64,000 bases of DNA from Scybalocola_A sp900557175. Its GTDB lineage: Bacteria > Bacillota > Clostridia > Lachnospirales > Lachnospiraceae. Below are positions 52,983-61,257 of the stretch, piece by piece. Both the position numbers and the translations under genes were made by a program. The number at the start of each line of letters is the position of its first letter. Within the stretch, counting starts at the first letter, position 1. The stretch is from positions 1-64,000 of the forward strand of contig CALADH010000013.1 in the NCBI GenBank assembly GCA_937890745.1. The letters are read 5' to 3'. The notes beneath the pieces were generated by a model. It was given only the letters and a program-made list of their open reading frames with translations. It was not told where the DNA came from and did not search any database.

Positions 52983-53525
52983 ATGAAAAAATTTGTATGT
53001 ACAGTATGTGGTTATGTTCATGAAGGCGAGACAGCACCTGAGGTATGTCCAGTATGTAAGGCACCTGCAGAAAAGTTCAAAGAGCAGACAGGTGAGAGAA
53101 CATGGGCAGCAGAGCACGTTGTAGGCGTTGCTCAGGGCGTTAGCGAAGACATCCTTGCTGATTTAAGAGCAAACTTCGAAGGCGAGTGCTCAGAAGTTGG
53201 TATGTACCTTGCTATGGCAAGAGTTGCTCACAGAGAAGGTTATCCTGAAATTGGTTTATACTGGGAAAAAGCTGCTTACGAAGAAGCAGAGCATGCTGCT
53301 AAATTCGCTGAATTATTAGGCGAAGTTGTTACAGACAGCACAAAGAAGAACCTTGAGATGCGTGTAGACGCTGAGAACGGCGCTACAGCAGGTAAATTTG
53401 ACCTTGCAAAACGTGCAAAAGAACTTGGACTCGACGCAATCCATGACACAGTACATGAGATGGCAAGAGACGAAGCTCGTCACGGAAAAGCATTCGAAGG
53501 CTTATTAAAGAGATACTTTGGCTAA
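52983..53525 (+). CDS. Reverse rubrerythrin
   Basis: 180 residues. The rubredoxin domain is at the N-terminus ([10 protein letters not shown] ... CPVCKAP), followed by the four-helix di-iron domain with ExxH pairs ([57 protein letters not shown]). Domain order is the reverse of classical rubrerythrin. Such proteins reduce H2O2 and O2 in anaerobes with NAD(P)H-derived electrons and are induced on PerR release. High use of common codons suggests strong expression. Confidence 0.95.
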   Translation: MKKFVCTVCGYVHEGETAPEVCPVCKAPAEKFKEQTGERTWAAEHVVGVAQGVSEDILADLRANFEGECSEVGMYLAMARVAHREGYPEIGLYWEKAAYEEAEHAAKFAELLGEVVTDSTKKNLEMRVDAENGATAGKFDLAKRAKELGLDAIHDTVHEMARDEARHGKAFEGLLKRYFG

Positions 53526-53553
53526 TATATAAGCCAAGCAAAAGAGTGATTAT

Positions 53554-53586
53554 AACGCCCTGCAAGTTTACTTGTAAGGGCGTTTA
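53554..53586 (+). terminator. Terminator after rubrerythrin
   Basis: AACGCCCTGCAA pairs with TTGTAAGGGCGTT around GTTTAC, one mismatch, followed by TATTATTGCTCTTTT. Confidence 0.82.
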
Positions 53587-53655
53587 TTATTGCTCTTTTA
53601 TTTGTCGACACAGCAGTTTCCAATATACTAAGCCGATAAACCTCAAGTTTAATAG

Positions 53656-53683
53656 TTGAATTATATGTTGAACGTGCTAAAAT
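53656..53683 (+). promoter_or_regulatory. Promoter of the fucO-like gene
   Basis: TTGAAT (53656-53661), 16-base spacer, TAAAAT (53678-53683). A small GCGGC/GCCGC stem lies in the leader. Confidence 0.55.
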
Positions 53684-53746
53684 AGAAGTATAATTTTACG
53701 GCGGCGTCCGGGAGACTGCCGCGATATGAAAAGGAGAGGTTTATTT

Positions 53747-54895
53747 ATGGCAAACAGAATTATGCTTAACGAGACATCTTATCACGGCGCAGGCGCGATT
53801 GAAGAAATTGCCAACGAGGCAAAGGCGCATGGCTTTAAAAAGGCTTTTGTATGTTCTGATCCGGACTTGATTAAGTTTAAGGTGACGGCGAAGGTCACAG
53901 ATATTCTCGACAGAGAAGGTCTTCCTTACGAAATTTATTCTGATATTAAGGCAAATCCGACGATTGAAAATGTACAGAGCGGTGTGGAGGCATTTAAGAA
54001 ATCCGGTGCTGATTATATTGTCGCTATCGGCGGCGGTTCATCAATGGATACAGCCAAAGCTATTGGTATTATTATTGCAAATCCTGAATTTGAGGACGTG
54101 AGAAGTCTTGAGGGCGTAGCGCCGACAAAGAAGCCTTGCGTGCCGATTATTGCAGTGCCGACAACCGCAGGTACAGCCGCAGAGGTTACAATCAACTATG
54201 TTATTACTGATGTTGAGAGAAAGCGTAAGTTTGTATGTGTCGATCCGCATGATATGCCGATCATCGCTATTGTTGATCCGGACATGATGTCCTCTATGCC
54301 AAAGGGACTGACAGCGGCGACAGGTATGGATGCCCTGACACATGCTATTGAGGGTTACACGACAAAGGGTGCATGGGAAATGACAGACATGTTCCACTTA
54401 AAAGCGATTGAAATTATTTCAAAATCACTGCGCGGCGCTGTTGAGAATACAAAAGAGGGACGCGAGGGCATGGCACTTGGCCAGTATATTGCAGGTATGG
54501 GCTTCTCAAATGTCGGTCTTGGTATTGCTCATTCGATGGCACATACACTCGGCGCTGTTTATGATACACCGCACGGCGTTGCCTGTGCAATGATGCTTCC
54601 GATTGTTATGGAGTACAATCAGGAATGTACAGGTGAAAAATATCGTGAAATTGCAAGAGCGATGGGCGTTAAGGGCGTTGACGATATGACAGTCGAGGAA
54701 TACAGAAAAGCTGCTATTGACGCAGTGCGTCAGCTTTCAGAGGATGTTGGCATTCCGTCAAAGCTTGAAGCTGTGAAAGAAGAAGACCTTCAATTCCTTG
54801 CAGAATCCGCAGCTGCAGATGCCTGTGCACCGGGCAATCCGAAGGATGCTTCTGTCGAAGATTTTGTAGAATTATTTAAGAAGATTATGAAATAA
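53747..54895 (+). CDS. fucO: Lactaldehyde reductase-type iron alcohol dehydrogenase
   Basis: 382 residues. Group III alcohol dehydrogenase: IGGGSSMDTAKAIGI (NAD binding), PTTAGTAAEVTINYVITD, MDALTHAIEGYTTKGAWEMT and HSMAHTLGAVYDTPHGVA, which hold the iron ligands (Asp and three His). Long identical-looking stretches to E. coli FucO (MANR-MLNET start, FVCVDPHD, ALGQYIAGMGFSNVGLG) support lactaldehyde/propanediol oxidoreductase. It reduces lactaldehyde from fucose or rhamnose to 1,2-propanediol. No fucose genes flank it. Start at 53747 behind GGAGAGG. Confidence 0.88.
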   Translation: MANRIMLNETSYHGAGAIEEIANEAKAHGFKKAFVCSDPDLIKFKVTAKVTDILDREGLPYEIYSDIKANPTIENVQSGVEAFKKSGADYIVAIGGGSSMDTAKAIGIIIANPEFEDVRSLEGVAPTKKPCVPIIAVPTTAGTAAEVTINYVITDVERKRKFVCVDPHDMPIIAIVDPDMMSSMPKGLTAATGMDALTHAIEGYTTKGAWEMTDMFHLKAIEIISKSLRGAVENTKEGREGMALGQYIAGMGFSNVGLGIAHSMAHTLGAVYDTPHGVACAMMLPIVMEYNQECTGEKYREIARAMGVKGVDDMTVEEYRKAAIDAVRQLSEDVGIPSKLEAVKEEDLQFLAESAAADACAPGNPKDASVEDFVELFKKIMK

Positions 54896-54916
54896 TTTAA
54901 TAGCCTGTTTAAAATC

Positions 54917-54954
54917 AAAAAGTGCTTCTGCCGTGTTTGGCAGAGGCACTTTTT
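54917..54954. terminator. Bidirectional terminator
   Basis: A 16-bp stem (54917-54932 / 54939-54954), mostly AAAAAGTGC-CTCTGCC paired, flanked by A and T runs. It lies between convergent genes. Confidence 0.88.
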
Positions 54955-54964
54955 AAAGATCATT

Positions 54965-55736
54965 TTAATAAATATTAATGGCAGCAACATACCATGAGCC
55001 GTCTATTTTGAGTAAGATAAGGTCTAAGAACTCTTTTGCACTGTCTTTTTCACCTTCTAGCTTGAATGATAGTTCTGCTTTTTTGGTTTCTGTGACACCG
55101 GAGTCCTCTAAATCAATATCTTCTAAATCAGTATCTTCTGAATAAATATCTTCTGAGTCAATATCTTCTGAATCAGGACTGATGTTATAATAATCTGCGA
55201 TTTCCCGCTTTGCTTTGTTTTTTGAGATATCAGTGATATTTTTAATTTCATAAGAAACTTCACAATCTTTGCCTAAGTATTCTTCCCAATTTTTACTGCG
55301 ATCTTTGTACCCTTTTTCAAAGAGACGAATAAGTTCAGAACGATTTGATACTCCGTCGCTTTGCTGTATGAGAAAATCTACAGCTTCGTCGGGCATAACA
55401 TCAAGCATATCTGTTGGCTCATATATTAAGCCATTGACAAAGGTATCGATTGTCTTATTAAGACTGCGGCCCCTTGTCAGTAAAACGGCAGTGACGATTG
55501 CGCCTGCGATCAAAAGCACGGCGATGATAGCAATAATAATAATACCTTTCTTTTTTTTTCTTAGGTGGTGTGACTGTATTGAAAGTACCTTCGTTATTCT
55601 GAAAATTCTGTGGCTGGAAATTTTGTTCCTGCGCCGCTGCTCTTTGAGACTGTGATGGTGTGCTGAGAGGTGTTCCGCACTGTGGACAGAACGCTGCCCC
55701 TTCATTTATTTGTGTTCCGCATTTTGGACAATACAT
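54965..55736 (-). pseudogene. Zinc-ribbon membrane protein, frame broken at an A9 run
   Basis: The first frame (55736 down to about 55552) encodes a zinc ribbon MYCPKCGTQINEGAAFCPQC, a Gln-rich linker and TPPKKKK. The second frame continues as KKKKGIIIIAIIAVLLIAGA (TM helix) and a ~190-residue outer domain with SEDID-type repeats ending in ILLKIDGSWYVAAINIY. Both frames join perfectly if the A run at 55551-55559 (minus strand) has 8 instead of 9 A, giving a 256-residue protein. So the gene is either off by a slippage mutation, phase variable, rescued by transcriptional slippage, or a sequencing error. Start ATG 55736 has AGGAGG upstream. Family function unknown. Confidence 0.82.
55102..55175 (-). 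repeat. 15-bp tandem repeats in the zinc-ribbon gene
   Basis: About five 15-base units (core ATATCTTCTGA on the plus strand) encode SEDID, SEDIY, SEDTD, LEDID and LEDSG. Copy number can change without frame loss. Confidence 0.8.
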
Positions 55737-55774
55737 AAATAATTCCTCCTGTTTTATATTTATGATATCAGTTT

Positions 55775-56410
55775 TTATTCCTTTACCTTAATAATTACGT
55801 TGTAATCACATTCATCGCCGTACTCGCGTATCATATGTAAATAATAGGTTGTATTCGGTTCAGCGTCTTCAAATGTATATGTATAAATAGAACCGTCATT
55901 GACGATGTAATTAAGTTTGCCCAATCCGGTTCCAAATTCATCTACAATAGAAATAGACAGCTCAGAGGTATCATCTTTTGCACTTGTATTTTCTGCCATG
56001 ATTTTATAGACGGCGTCCGGATTTTCCTCTGTTGTGAATGCGTACCATACAGAATCTACAGGGATTGTTCCCGAAATCTGTGCTCTTAAAGGCATCATAC
56101 CGGCGGTGCTCATATTTTCACCCGGTACAACATCTTCCGGTGCGATGGATTCGCCGGCCGGATCAGGCGTCTGTGTTTCAGACATTTGCGTTTCAGGGAG
56201 CTGAGCACGCGTCTCAGGGAGCTGGGTTTGAGTTTCAGGTGCATCAGTCTCTGCTGTTTTGCTTTCTTCCTTCTTACGCTCTGCTTCATTTAATAAAGAT
56301 TCAAGACGGCTGCTGTCAATCTCGTCTGTCTTTGAGGAACAGCCTGTGAGCATAGCGCCCATCATACATGCAATTGTCAGTGATACAAAAGTTTTCTTAA
56401 AAGTTTTCAT
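55775..56410 (-). CDS. Lipoprotein with Pro/Glu/Thr/Gln-rich stalk
   Basis: 211 residues. Lipobox LTGC with mature Cys24, then a charged helix and a stalk of PETQTQLPETRAQLPETQ-type repeats, and a C-terminal beta domain (VWYAFTTEENPDAVYKIMAE; YTFEDAEPNTTYYLHMIREY) that resembles a fibronectin/pre-peptidase-like fold but cannot be assigned. Anchored outside the membrane. It lies beside the frameshifted zinc-ribbon gene on the same strand and in front of a cluster with a membrane-anchored sigma factor, whose stalk (PETEPPETEPP) is similar in style. Confidence 0.85.
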   Translation of the reverse strand: MKTFKKTFVSLTIACMMGAMLTGCSSKTDEIDSSRLESLLNEAERKKEESKTAETDAPETQTQLPETRAQLPETQMSETQTPDPAGESIAPEDVVPGENMSTAGMMPLRAQISGTIPVDSVWYAFTTEENPDAVYKIMAENTSAKDDTSELSISIVDEFGTGLGKLNYIVNDGSIYTYTFEDAEPNTTYYLHMIREYGDECDYNVIIKVKE

Positions 56411-56461
56411 AAAATTTCTCCTTCTTCTTTTTTGTGCTGAGGATTTGTCCGTCTGTTGTAG

Positions 56462-56602
56462 TTATGTATTGCTTATGCGGCAAAAGTATGCTTTGCTGTA
56501 TTTTATATTGAGAGTGTGTGTCCAAAGCAAACTTTTGTTATTGTATATCCAATTATACATGATATAATGACTATGTTCAATGGGATATTGGTGCGTGAGC
56601 AT
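56462..56602 (-). CDS. Possible 46-residue small protein upstream of the lipoprotein
   Basis: ATG 56602 is preceded by AAGGAGGTGAAAC, one of the best ribosome sites in the window. The 46-codon frame (MLTHQYPIEHSHYIMYNWIY ...) ends 51 bases before the lipoprotein start. No TM or family is evident. It may be a short leader peptide or a chance frame behind a real ribosome site. Confidence 0.35.
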   Translation of the reverse strand: MLTHQYPIEHSHYIMYNWIYNNKSLLWTHTLNIKYSKAYFCRISNT

Positions 56603-56800
56603 GTTTCACCTCCTTAAATCATTGACGGAAAATCTCTATTTTTCTTGTTTTCACTATATAGACAGATGAACTTTCAAAAAGGTTTTAAAAAAAATAAAAA
56701 AATTTTCGATTTTTATAAAACTTTTTTAAAATACCACTTGTCTATTAAGTGAACATTAAAAAAAGCTGTGAAAAAGCACGATCAAAGGAGGAATTTAAAA
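56603..56800. other. AT-rich divergent region without genes
   Basis: Contains long A/T runs (56680-56730) and TGTCTAT-type elements near 56655 and 56745 in opposite directions, probably promoters for the divergent genes, but no consensus pair can be assigned with confidence. Confidence 0.4.
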
Positions 56801-57583
56801 ATGTTTTGCAGAATTTGCGGAGAACAGATACCGGACAATGCGAAGTTTTGTCCGAAATGCGGCGAGGGTGCCGCTTCATTATCAAAAAATGGGAAACAGG
56901 TTAAAATACCAAGGACAGTAAAAAAGGCAGAAAAGGAGCAGCAGACGGGACAGCAGGCGGGGCAGCAGACGTGGCGGCAGCGCCGCAGGCAGAAGCGGTT
57001 GAAATGGGAAATGGCTCATCCGATATACAGTGTACCTTATAATATAGGAAATTTCGGTATGCTGGCAGGCATTGTGATGGCGGTTGCAGGCTGGTTTATA
57101 TCCAATGATCTGGGAGGCATATTGGGCAAGGTGTGGAACACATTGAGCAGTATGTTTAACGGAAGTACATCTATGGCCGGTATTCTTAAGGAAGTGCTTT
57201 TCGGAAAATATTCGGAGATGATACTTGATATCGGCAGTGCTTCAGATGAACTGTTTAATACGTCTTTTGATTTTACGCTATGTATGATTTTTTTGACTGG
57301 TATGATATGGGTTATCGTATTAATTGTGATTATTTATTACGCGCTTACGAAAAATATACGCGGGCTGACAAATATTTATGTCCTTGAATGTGTGATGATT
57401 GTATTTTTTATCATTCTTACGCTGATTATATATGCATGCTTCGGACTCCTTACAGATGTATCCGAGGGTGCCGGCTTTAATGTCTTTCTTATCGGCTCGA
57501 TTGTGATTTTGATTTCATTTTTTATAGAAATGATGCTGGACCGTAACGCTATATCGAAACAGAAAAGAGGTTTTATGAATTAA
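56801..57583 (+). CDS. Zinc-ribbon multi-pass membrane protein
   Basis: 260 residues. N-terminal zinc ribbon with Cys3, Cys6, Cys17, Cys20 (MFCRICGEQIPDNAKFCPKC), a Lys/Gln-rich linker, then about four transmembrane segments (MLAGIVMAVAGWFISN; FTLCMIFLTGMIWVIVLIVI; VLECVMIVFFIILTLIIYAC; FLIGSIVILISFFIEMML). No known function; such proteins are frequent in Clostridia. Start at 56801 behind AAAGGAGG. Confidence 0.85.
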   Translation: MFCRICGEQIPDNAKFCPKCGEGAASLSKNGKQVKIPRTVKKAEKEQQTGQQAGQQTWRQRRRQKRLKWEMAHPIYSVPYNIGNFGMLAGIVMAVAGWFISNDLGGILGKVWNTLSSMFNGSTSMAGILKEVLFGKYSEMILDIGSASDELFNTSFDFTLCMIFLTGMIWVIVLIVIIYYALTKNIRGLTNIYVLECVMIVFFIILTLIIYACFGLLTDVSEGAGFNVFLIGSIVILISFFIEMMLDRNAISKQKRGFMN

Positions 57584-57657
57584 TTGCCGGGAAAGCGGCA
57601 AAGTCATTGGCAGTGTACGCTGTAAAAGTCGGCGGTACATATTCGGAGGTGGATAAA

Positions 57658-58005
57658 GTGGCATTGCCATATGAGAAACAAATGAAAATGCTTTTATGTG
57701 AGCGAGCACATATATGTCAAAAAGCTGCCGGGAAGTGCAACAAAACGGATAAAACAGGCAATATCTGTGAGCAATGTCAAGAAATTGAACTGGCTTTAGA
57801 CTATCTGAAAGAAAAGCAGCGCGGCGTGCTTGGACAATGGCAGAAAATTGGCATTCGGGCACAGATGAAAATTCTTATACCGATTATTGATGGCATGGAG
57901 CAGATGACGGCACTCGCAAAGCAGATGGGGTGCGAGGCCGTCGGAGAATATATCGAAGCCGTGATGACAGAAGAAGTGCTTGATATGATTGACTGGACAG
58001 AGTAA
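57658..58005 (+). CDS. Small hypothetical protein with Cys cluster
   Basis: 115 residues from GTG 57658, chosen for GGAGGTGG 8 bases upstream. It contains LLCERAHICQKAAGKC and NICEQCQE, which could form a metal site, followed by helices. I do not recognise the family. Same strand and close to the zinc-ribbon membrane gene (74-base gap), converging on the small HTH gene. Confidence 0.65.
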   Translation: MALPYEKQMKMLLCERAHICQKAAGKCNKTDKTGNICEQCQEIELALDYLKEKQRGVLGQWQKIGIRAQMKILIPIIDGMEQMTALAKQMGCEAVGEYIEAVMTEEVLDMIDWTE

Positions 58006-58012
58006 AATAAAT

Positions 58013-58219
58013 TTAATCTTTGTCCGGTATAAATGTCAGAATATCAGATACCTGACAGTCGATGACCGTGCAGAGCGTATTGATTGTTTTTGTTGTGATT
58101 GTTTTTTGACTGCGCAGACGCTGAATTGTGTCGGGAAGAATACCATGCTCATAAATTAATTTATATGTGGATATATTTTTTTGACGGAGCGTCTGCCAAA
58201 ATGGTTCATAAGAAATCAT
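58013..58219 (-). CDS. Small XRE-type helix-turn-helix regulator
   Basis: 68 residues, essentially one DNA-binding domain: FWQTLRQKNISTYKLIYEHG, ILPDTIQRLRSQKTITTKTI, NTLCTVIDCQVSDILTFIPD. This matches short Cro/CI-like proteins. Divergent from the sigma factor operon, so it may control that promoter region. RBS AGAGGTGAT precedes the ATG. Confidence 0.88.
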   Translation of the reverse strand: MISYEPFWQTLRQKNISTYKLIYEHGILPDTIQRLRSQKTITTKTINTLCTVIDCQVSDILTFIPDKD

Positions 58220-58303
58220 ATTATCACCTCTATTTGTAAAAATGGTATCATATATGCAATATTATCTATGCACGGTATAGCATTTATGTTTTGGAGGTGC
58301 ATC

Positions 58304-58432
58304 TTGGAAAAAAATGGAACTTATAAAATAATGCAGTTTTTTGTCTGGCTTCTTCGGAAAGAACGTTCAGAGATGAAGATGACACAGACACAAAAAAATA
58401 AAATAAGAAAAATGAATGAAAGTGGGAATTAA
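58304..58432 (+). CDS. Small 42-residue basic protein upstream of the sigma factor
   Basis: TTG start behind GGAGGTG; the product (LEKNGTYKIMQFFVWLLRKE, then basic tail) could be an amphipathic peptide. Its stop is 2 bases before the sigma factor ATG, and the sigma factor's own ribosome site (GAAAGTGGG) is inside it, so it could serve translational coupling. Real coding status is uncertain. Confidence 0.45.
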   Translation: MEKNGTYKIMQFFVWLLRKERSEMKMTQTQKNKIRKMNESGN

Positions 58433-58434
58433 AA

Positions 58435-60642
58435 ATGGATTACAGACAGGCAGTTGCCGCCGCACTTGCGGGAGATGGTCAGGGTTTTGCGTGGCTTTAT
58501 GAAGCGACACAGCATGATATGTATTATATTGCATTAAAATATATGAAAAATGAAGATGATGCGATGGACGTTTTGCAGGATTCTTATATGAAGGCGTGGC
58601 AGTCGCTTGCAAGCCTTAAAGAGCCGGAAAATTTCCGGGCATGGTTTGGACGGATCGTGGCAAATACAGCAAAAAATGCTTTGGCAAAGAAACGCCCGAC
58701 ACTGTTTTCTCAGATGGATACGGAAAATGAGGACGGTGATTCTTTTGAGTTTGACATTGAAGATGACAGAAAAGAATACCAGCCGGAGCGCAGCTACACA
58801 GAAAAGGAAACACAGCTTCTTGTGCGTGAGCTGATTGACAGTCTTTCGGATGAGCAGCGTTTGTGTATTATGATGTATCATCTTGACGGTCAGAGCATCA
58901 AAGATATTGCACAGGCATTTGGTGTTTCTGAAAATACAGTGAAGTCGAGACTACTTTACGGGCGCAAGGCCATCAAGGCAAAAGCGGAGGAAATGCAGAA
59001 GAAAGGCTATCAGCTCTACAGCTTCGCACCGCTGCCGCTTCTTTTATTCCTTCTTCGCAGCGAGCGGAAATCACAGGCGTTTGCGGCGATGGCAGAAGCT
59101 GTGAAAAAGGTGCAGCAGGAAACTGTTCTGACCAATACCGGAGCGCATGCGCAGGGCACAGGAAACAGCGGCGTGCAGGGCAGAAGAAACAGCGGCATGC
59201 AGGGCACAGCTTATAGCGGTGCCGCAAAGCAGGCGGCAGGACAGGCAGCAGGGCAGGCCGCAAAGCGCGGCTTCATACATACCGTTGCCGGAAAGGTCGT
59301 GCTTGGTGTCATCTCGGCGGCTGTCATTGGCGGTGCGTCCGCCACGACGACATACTTTGTGCTTGAGCATATGTCAAATAAGAAAGCACAGGAAAGCTAT
59401 GAGGCGATGGCTGAGAATAAGGATGATGCGCTGTCAGAAACAGTACCGGAGGAAACTGTCATGGAAACAGAGCAGGTTGTTCAGACCGAGGCACCGGAGA
59501 CAGAGCCGCCTGAAACCGAGCCTCCTGTCAGGGAGGTGGCAGATACCGAATATCCATCGCTGCTCGCAGGTGAATTGACAAAGAGTGAATTAAATCTGGT
59601 GCTTTCCTACGGCCCGACAGAAATCGGCGAGGGCGGCCTGTCAGATGCGGATTTATTTTATTGGTTTCCTCTGATTTGTATGGGTGATGAGCAGGAGGGA
59701 AATCTTATTTCAAGCTTTGGCATGAATGCAGATTATACATACGGCTGTTCGGTTGAAGATGCCAACCGTTTTGCTTCGGTGCTCACAGATACACGTTTTT
59801 CGGAAAATAATGATAATGATGCACTTCGTGTGAGCGGCGGAAGAATAAATTTCTATGGCGTCACCTTAAGCTACGGTGCAAGTACACAAATCAGCTCTGC
59901 AAAACATACAGAGGATGCCATGGTTATCCAATATACGCATACGACGACATATTATAACGACGGCGGCCGAAAAGAAACGGCTAAGAAGGAGGCACTCTTA
60001 AAACCGGATGCAGACGGAAAGTTTAAGATTGTAAGAATTTATAATGTGGATAACAGACCTGCAGAAGCGGAAGAAATTTTTGAAAAAACGGCGAAAAAGT
60101 CAGAGGATAAAACTTCGGACAAAAGTTCATCAAAGGTTGCGGAAGATGGAGATTATAGTATTTATCAGCCTGTTTTAGATTATGCAGCAGAGGGCGCAAA
60201 CGGCTACGATTTTCCGGGGTATGAAGATGTTCTTTCAGGCGAGCTGGAGTATACGCTTTACGATATGGATCATGACGGAACGAAAGACTTGCTGCTCCGT
60301 GATAAGCAGAATATACCTCAGCCGATTTTATACTATGTCTATCGTGTTTTTGAAAAGGAGCAGACTGAAAAAGAAATAAAATATAACTTCTATGATGGTA
60401 TTATTTCATCGACGGACTGGTATGCGACGGAAGACGGCAATGGCGTGTATACGTGTGAAGTTTCAAGAGGCAACGGTGATATAGATTATTATCGTGTGAC
60501 TGCAGAAGATGGAAAACTTACGATGTCAGACCGTCCGGAAATTTCAACGACAATAGGCACGCAAGAAGCAAAGACATATGCTGATAAATTTTCGAAGCTG
60601 ACATGGTATCCGATATCGGACAGAAGTGCTTTAGAAAAATAG
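58435..60642 (+). CDS. ECF sigma factor fused to a TM segment and outer domain
   Basis: 735 residues. Sigma region 2 (about 20-88, with DAMDVLQDSYMKAWQSLASL) and region 4 (135-185, DIAQAFGVSENTVKSRLLYG) are complete. A Gly/Gln/Ala-rich linker leads to one transmembrane helix (about 284-310, VVLGVISAAVIGGASATTTY), a PETEPPETEPP stalk and ~390 residues with two repeated-looking outer parts (one ending KPDADGKFKIVRIYN, one starting YSIYQPVLDYAAEGANGYDF). Sigma would be inside, C-terminus outside. A tethered sigma factor must be cleaved or act at the membrane; no separate anti-sigma factor gene is seen. Outer-domain function is unknown. Confidence 0.88.
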   Translation: MDYRQAVAAALAGDGQGFAWLYEATQHDMYYIALKYMKNEDDAMDVLQDSYMKAWQSLASLKEPENFRAWFGRIVANTAKNALAKKRPTLFSQMDTENEDGDSFEFDIEDDRKEYQPERSYTEKETQLLVRELIDSLSDEQRLCIMMYHLDGQSIKDIAQAFGVSENTVKSRLLYGRKAIKAKAEEMQKKGYQLYSFAPLPLLLFLLRSERKSQAFAAMAEAVKKVQQETVLTNTGAHAQGTGNSGVQGRRNSGMQGTAYSGAAKQAAGQAAGQAAKRGFIHTVAGKVVLGVISAAVIGGASATTTYFVLEHMSNKKAQESYEAMAENKDDALSETVPEETVMETEQVVQTEAPETEPPETEPPVREVADTEYPSLLAGELTKSELNLVLSYGPTEIGEGGLSDADLFYWFPLICMGDEQEGNLISSFGMNADYTYGCSVEDANRFASVLTDTRFSENNDNDALRVSGGRINFYGVTLSYGASTQISSAKHTEDAMVIQYTHTTTYYNDGGRKETAKKEALLKPDADGKFKIVRIYNVDNRPAEAEEIFEKTAKKSEDKTSDKSSSKVAEDGDYSIYQPVLDYAAEGANGYDFPGYEDVLSGELEYTLYDMDHDGTKDLLLRDKQNIPQPILYYVYRVFEKEQTEKEIKYNFYDGIISSTDWYATEDGNGVYTCEVSRGNGDIDYYRVTAEDGKLTMSDRPEISTTIGTQEAKTYADKFSKLTWYPISDRSALEK

Positions 60643-60686
60643 AGGAAATTGCGGCGTCGCATACACAAGGTGTGCGGCGCAAGAAA

Positions 60687-60720
60687 AACGGCCTGCGGGA
60701 AAATCCTGCAGGCCGTTATT
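60687..60720. terminator. Terminator between sigma factor and Gx transporter genes
   Basis: AACGGCCTGC (60687-60696) pairs with GCAGGCCGTT (60708-60717), followed by ATT. Weak T tract; the genes converge here. Confidence 0.75.
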
Positions 60721-60742
60721 GATATTGGGAAAATCCCGCCTT

Positions 60743-61249
60743 TTACCGGAAAAATTTCCGGATATCGATTCTCTTAATAAAAAATCCTGCGGCAAGTCCG
60801 GTGAAAATTCCGGTAATGATGCCGCTGACTAAAAGAAATGGTGCATAATAAATGACATATGTGCTCTGAAGTGTTATAATAGCAGCAAGGAGCTGTCCGG
60901 CGTTGTGAAAAATCGCGCCGATAATACTTGTAAACCATAAAAGCTGTCCTTTGAGCAGACGGTTTGAGGCATACATTGCTAAAAGGCAGAAAAGTCCGCC
61001 GAGAATACTGAAGAAAAAGGACATCATTTGGCCGGCAAAGACGCTGGCGAGAAAGACGCGGGCAAAGAGCACTGCGGCGGCCTCGCGGGGCATACCGGCC
61101 GAAATAAGAACGAGTGTTACAATATTTGCAAGGCCGAGTTTGATACCGGGAATCGGAACAATCGGAGGAATGGCCGATTCAAGAACGAAGATTGTTAAGG
61201 CAATCGTTGTAAGGATGGCGAGCATTGTCAGTTTTTTTACAGATTTCAT
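60743..61249 (-). CDS. Gx transporter family protein
   Basis: 168 residues, five to six transmembrane segments. It has the motif PIPGIKLGLANIVTLVLI and IIGAIFHNAGQLLAA of the family once labelled heptaprenyl diphosphate synthase component I, now regarded as an ECF-like small-molecule S component. Substrate unknown, probably an isoprenoid-related or quinone-related compound. It lies 8 bases after the NusG-II protein gene, as usual in Clostridia, where the pair often precedes polyprenyl synthase or Rnf/ApbE genes. Confidence 0.9.
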   Translation of the reverse strand: MKSVKKLTMLAILTTIALTIFVLESAIPPIVPIPGIKLGLANIVTLVLISAGMPREAAAVLFARVFLASVFAGQMMSFFFSILGGLFCLLAMYASNRLLKGQLLWFTSIIGAIFHNAGQLLAAIITLQSTYVIYYAPFLLVSGIITGIFTGLAAGFFIKRIDIRKFFR

Positions 61250-61257
61250 GGCGCCTC

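Noticed and set aside
55102..55175. Short regular repeats as a CRISPR array
   Set aside because: 15-bp units without spacers, inside a coding frame; a protein repeat.
59147..59578. Arg-rich open frames within the sigma factor gene
   Set aside because: Alternative frames of the Gln/Ala/Glu-rich linker; no ribosome sites.
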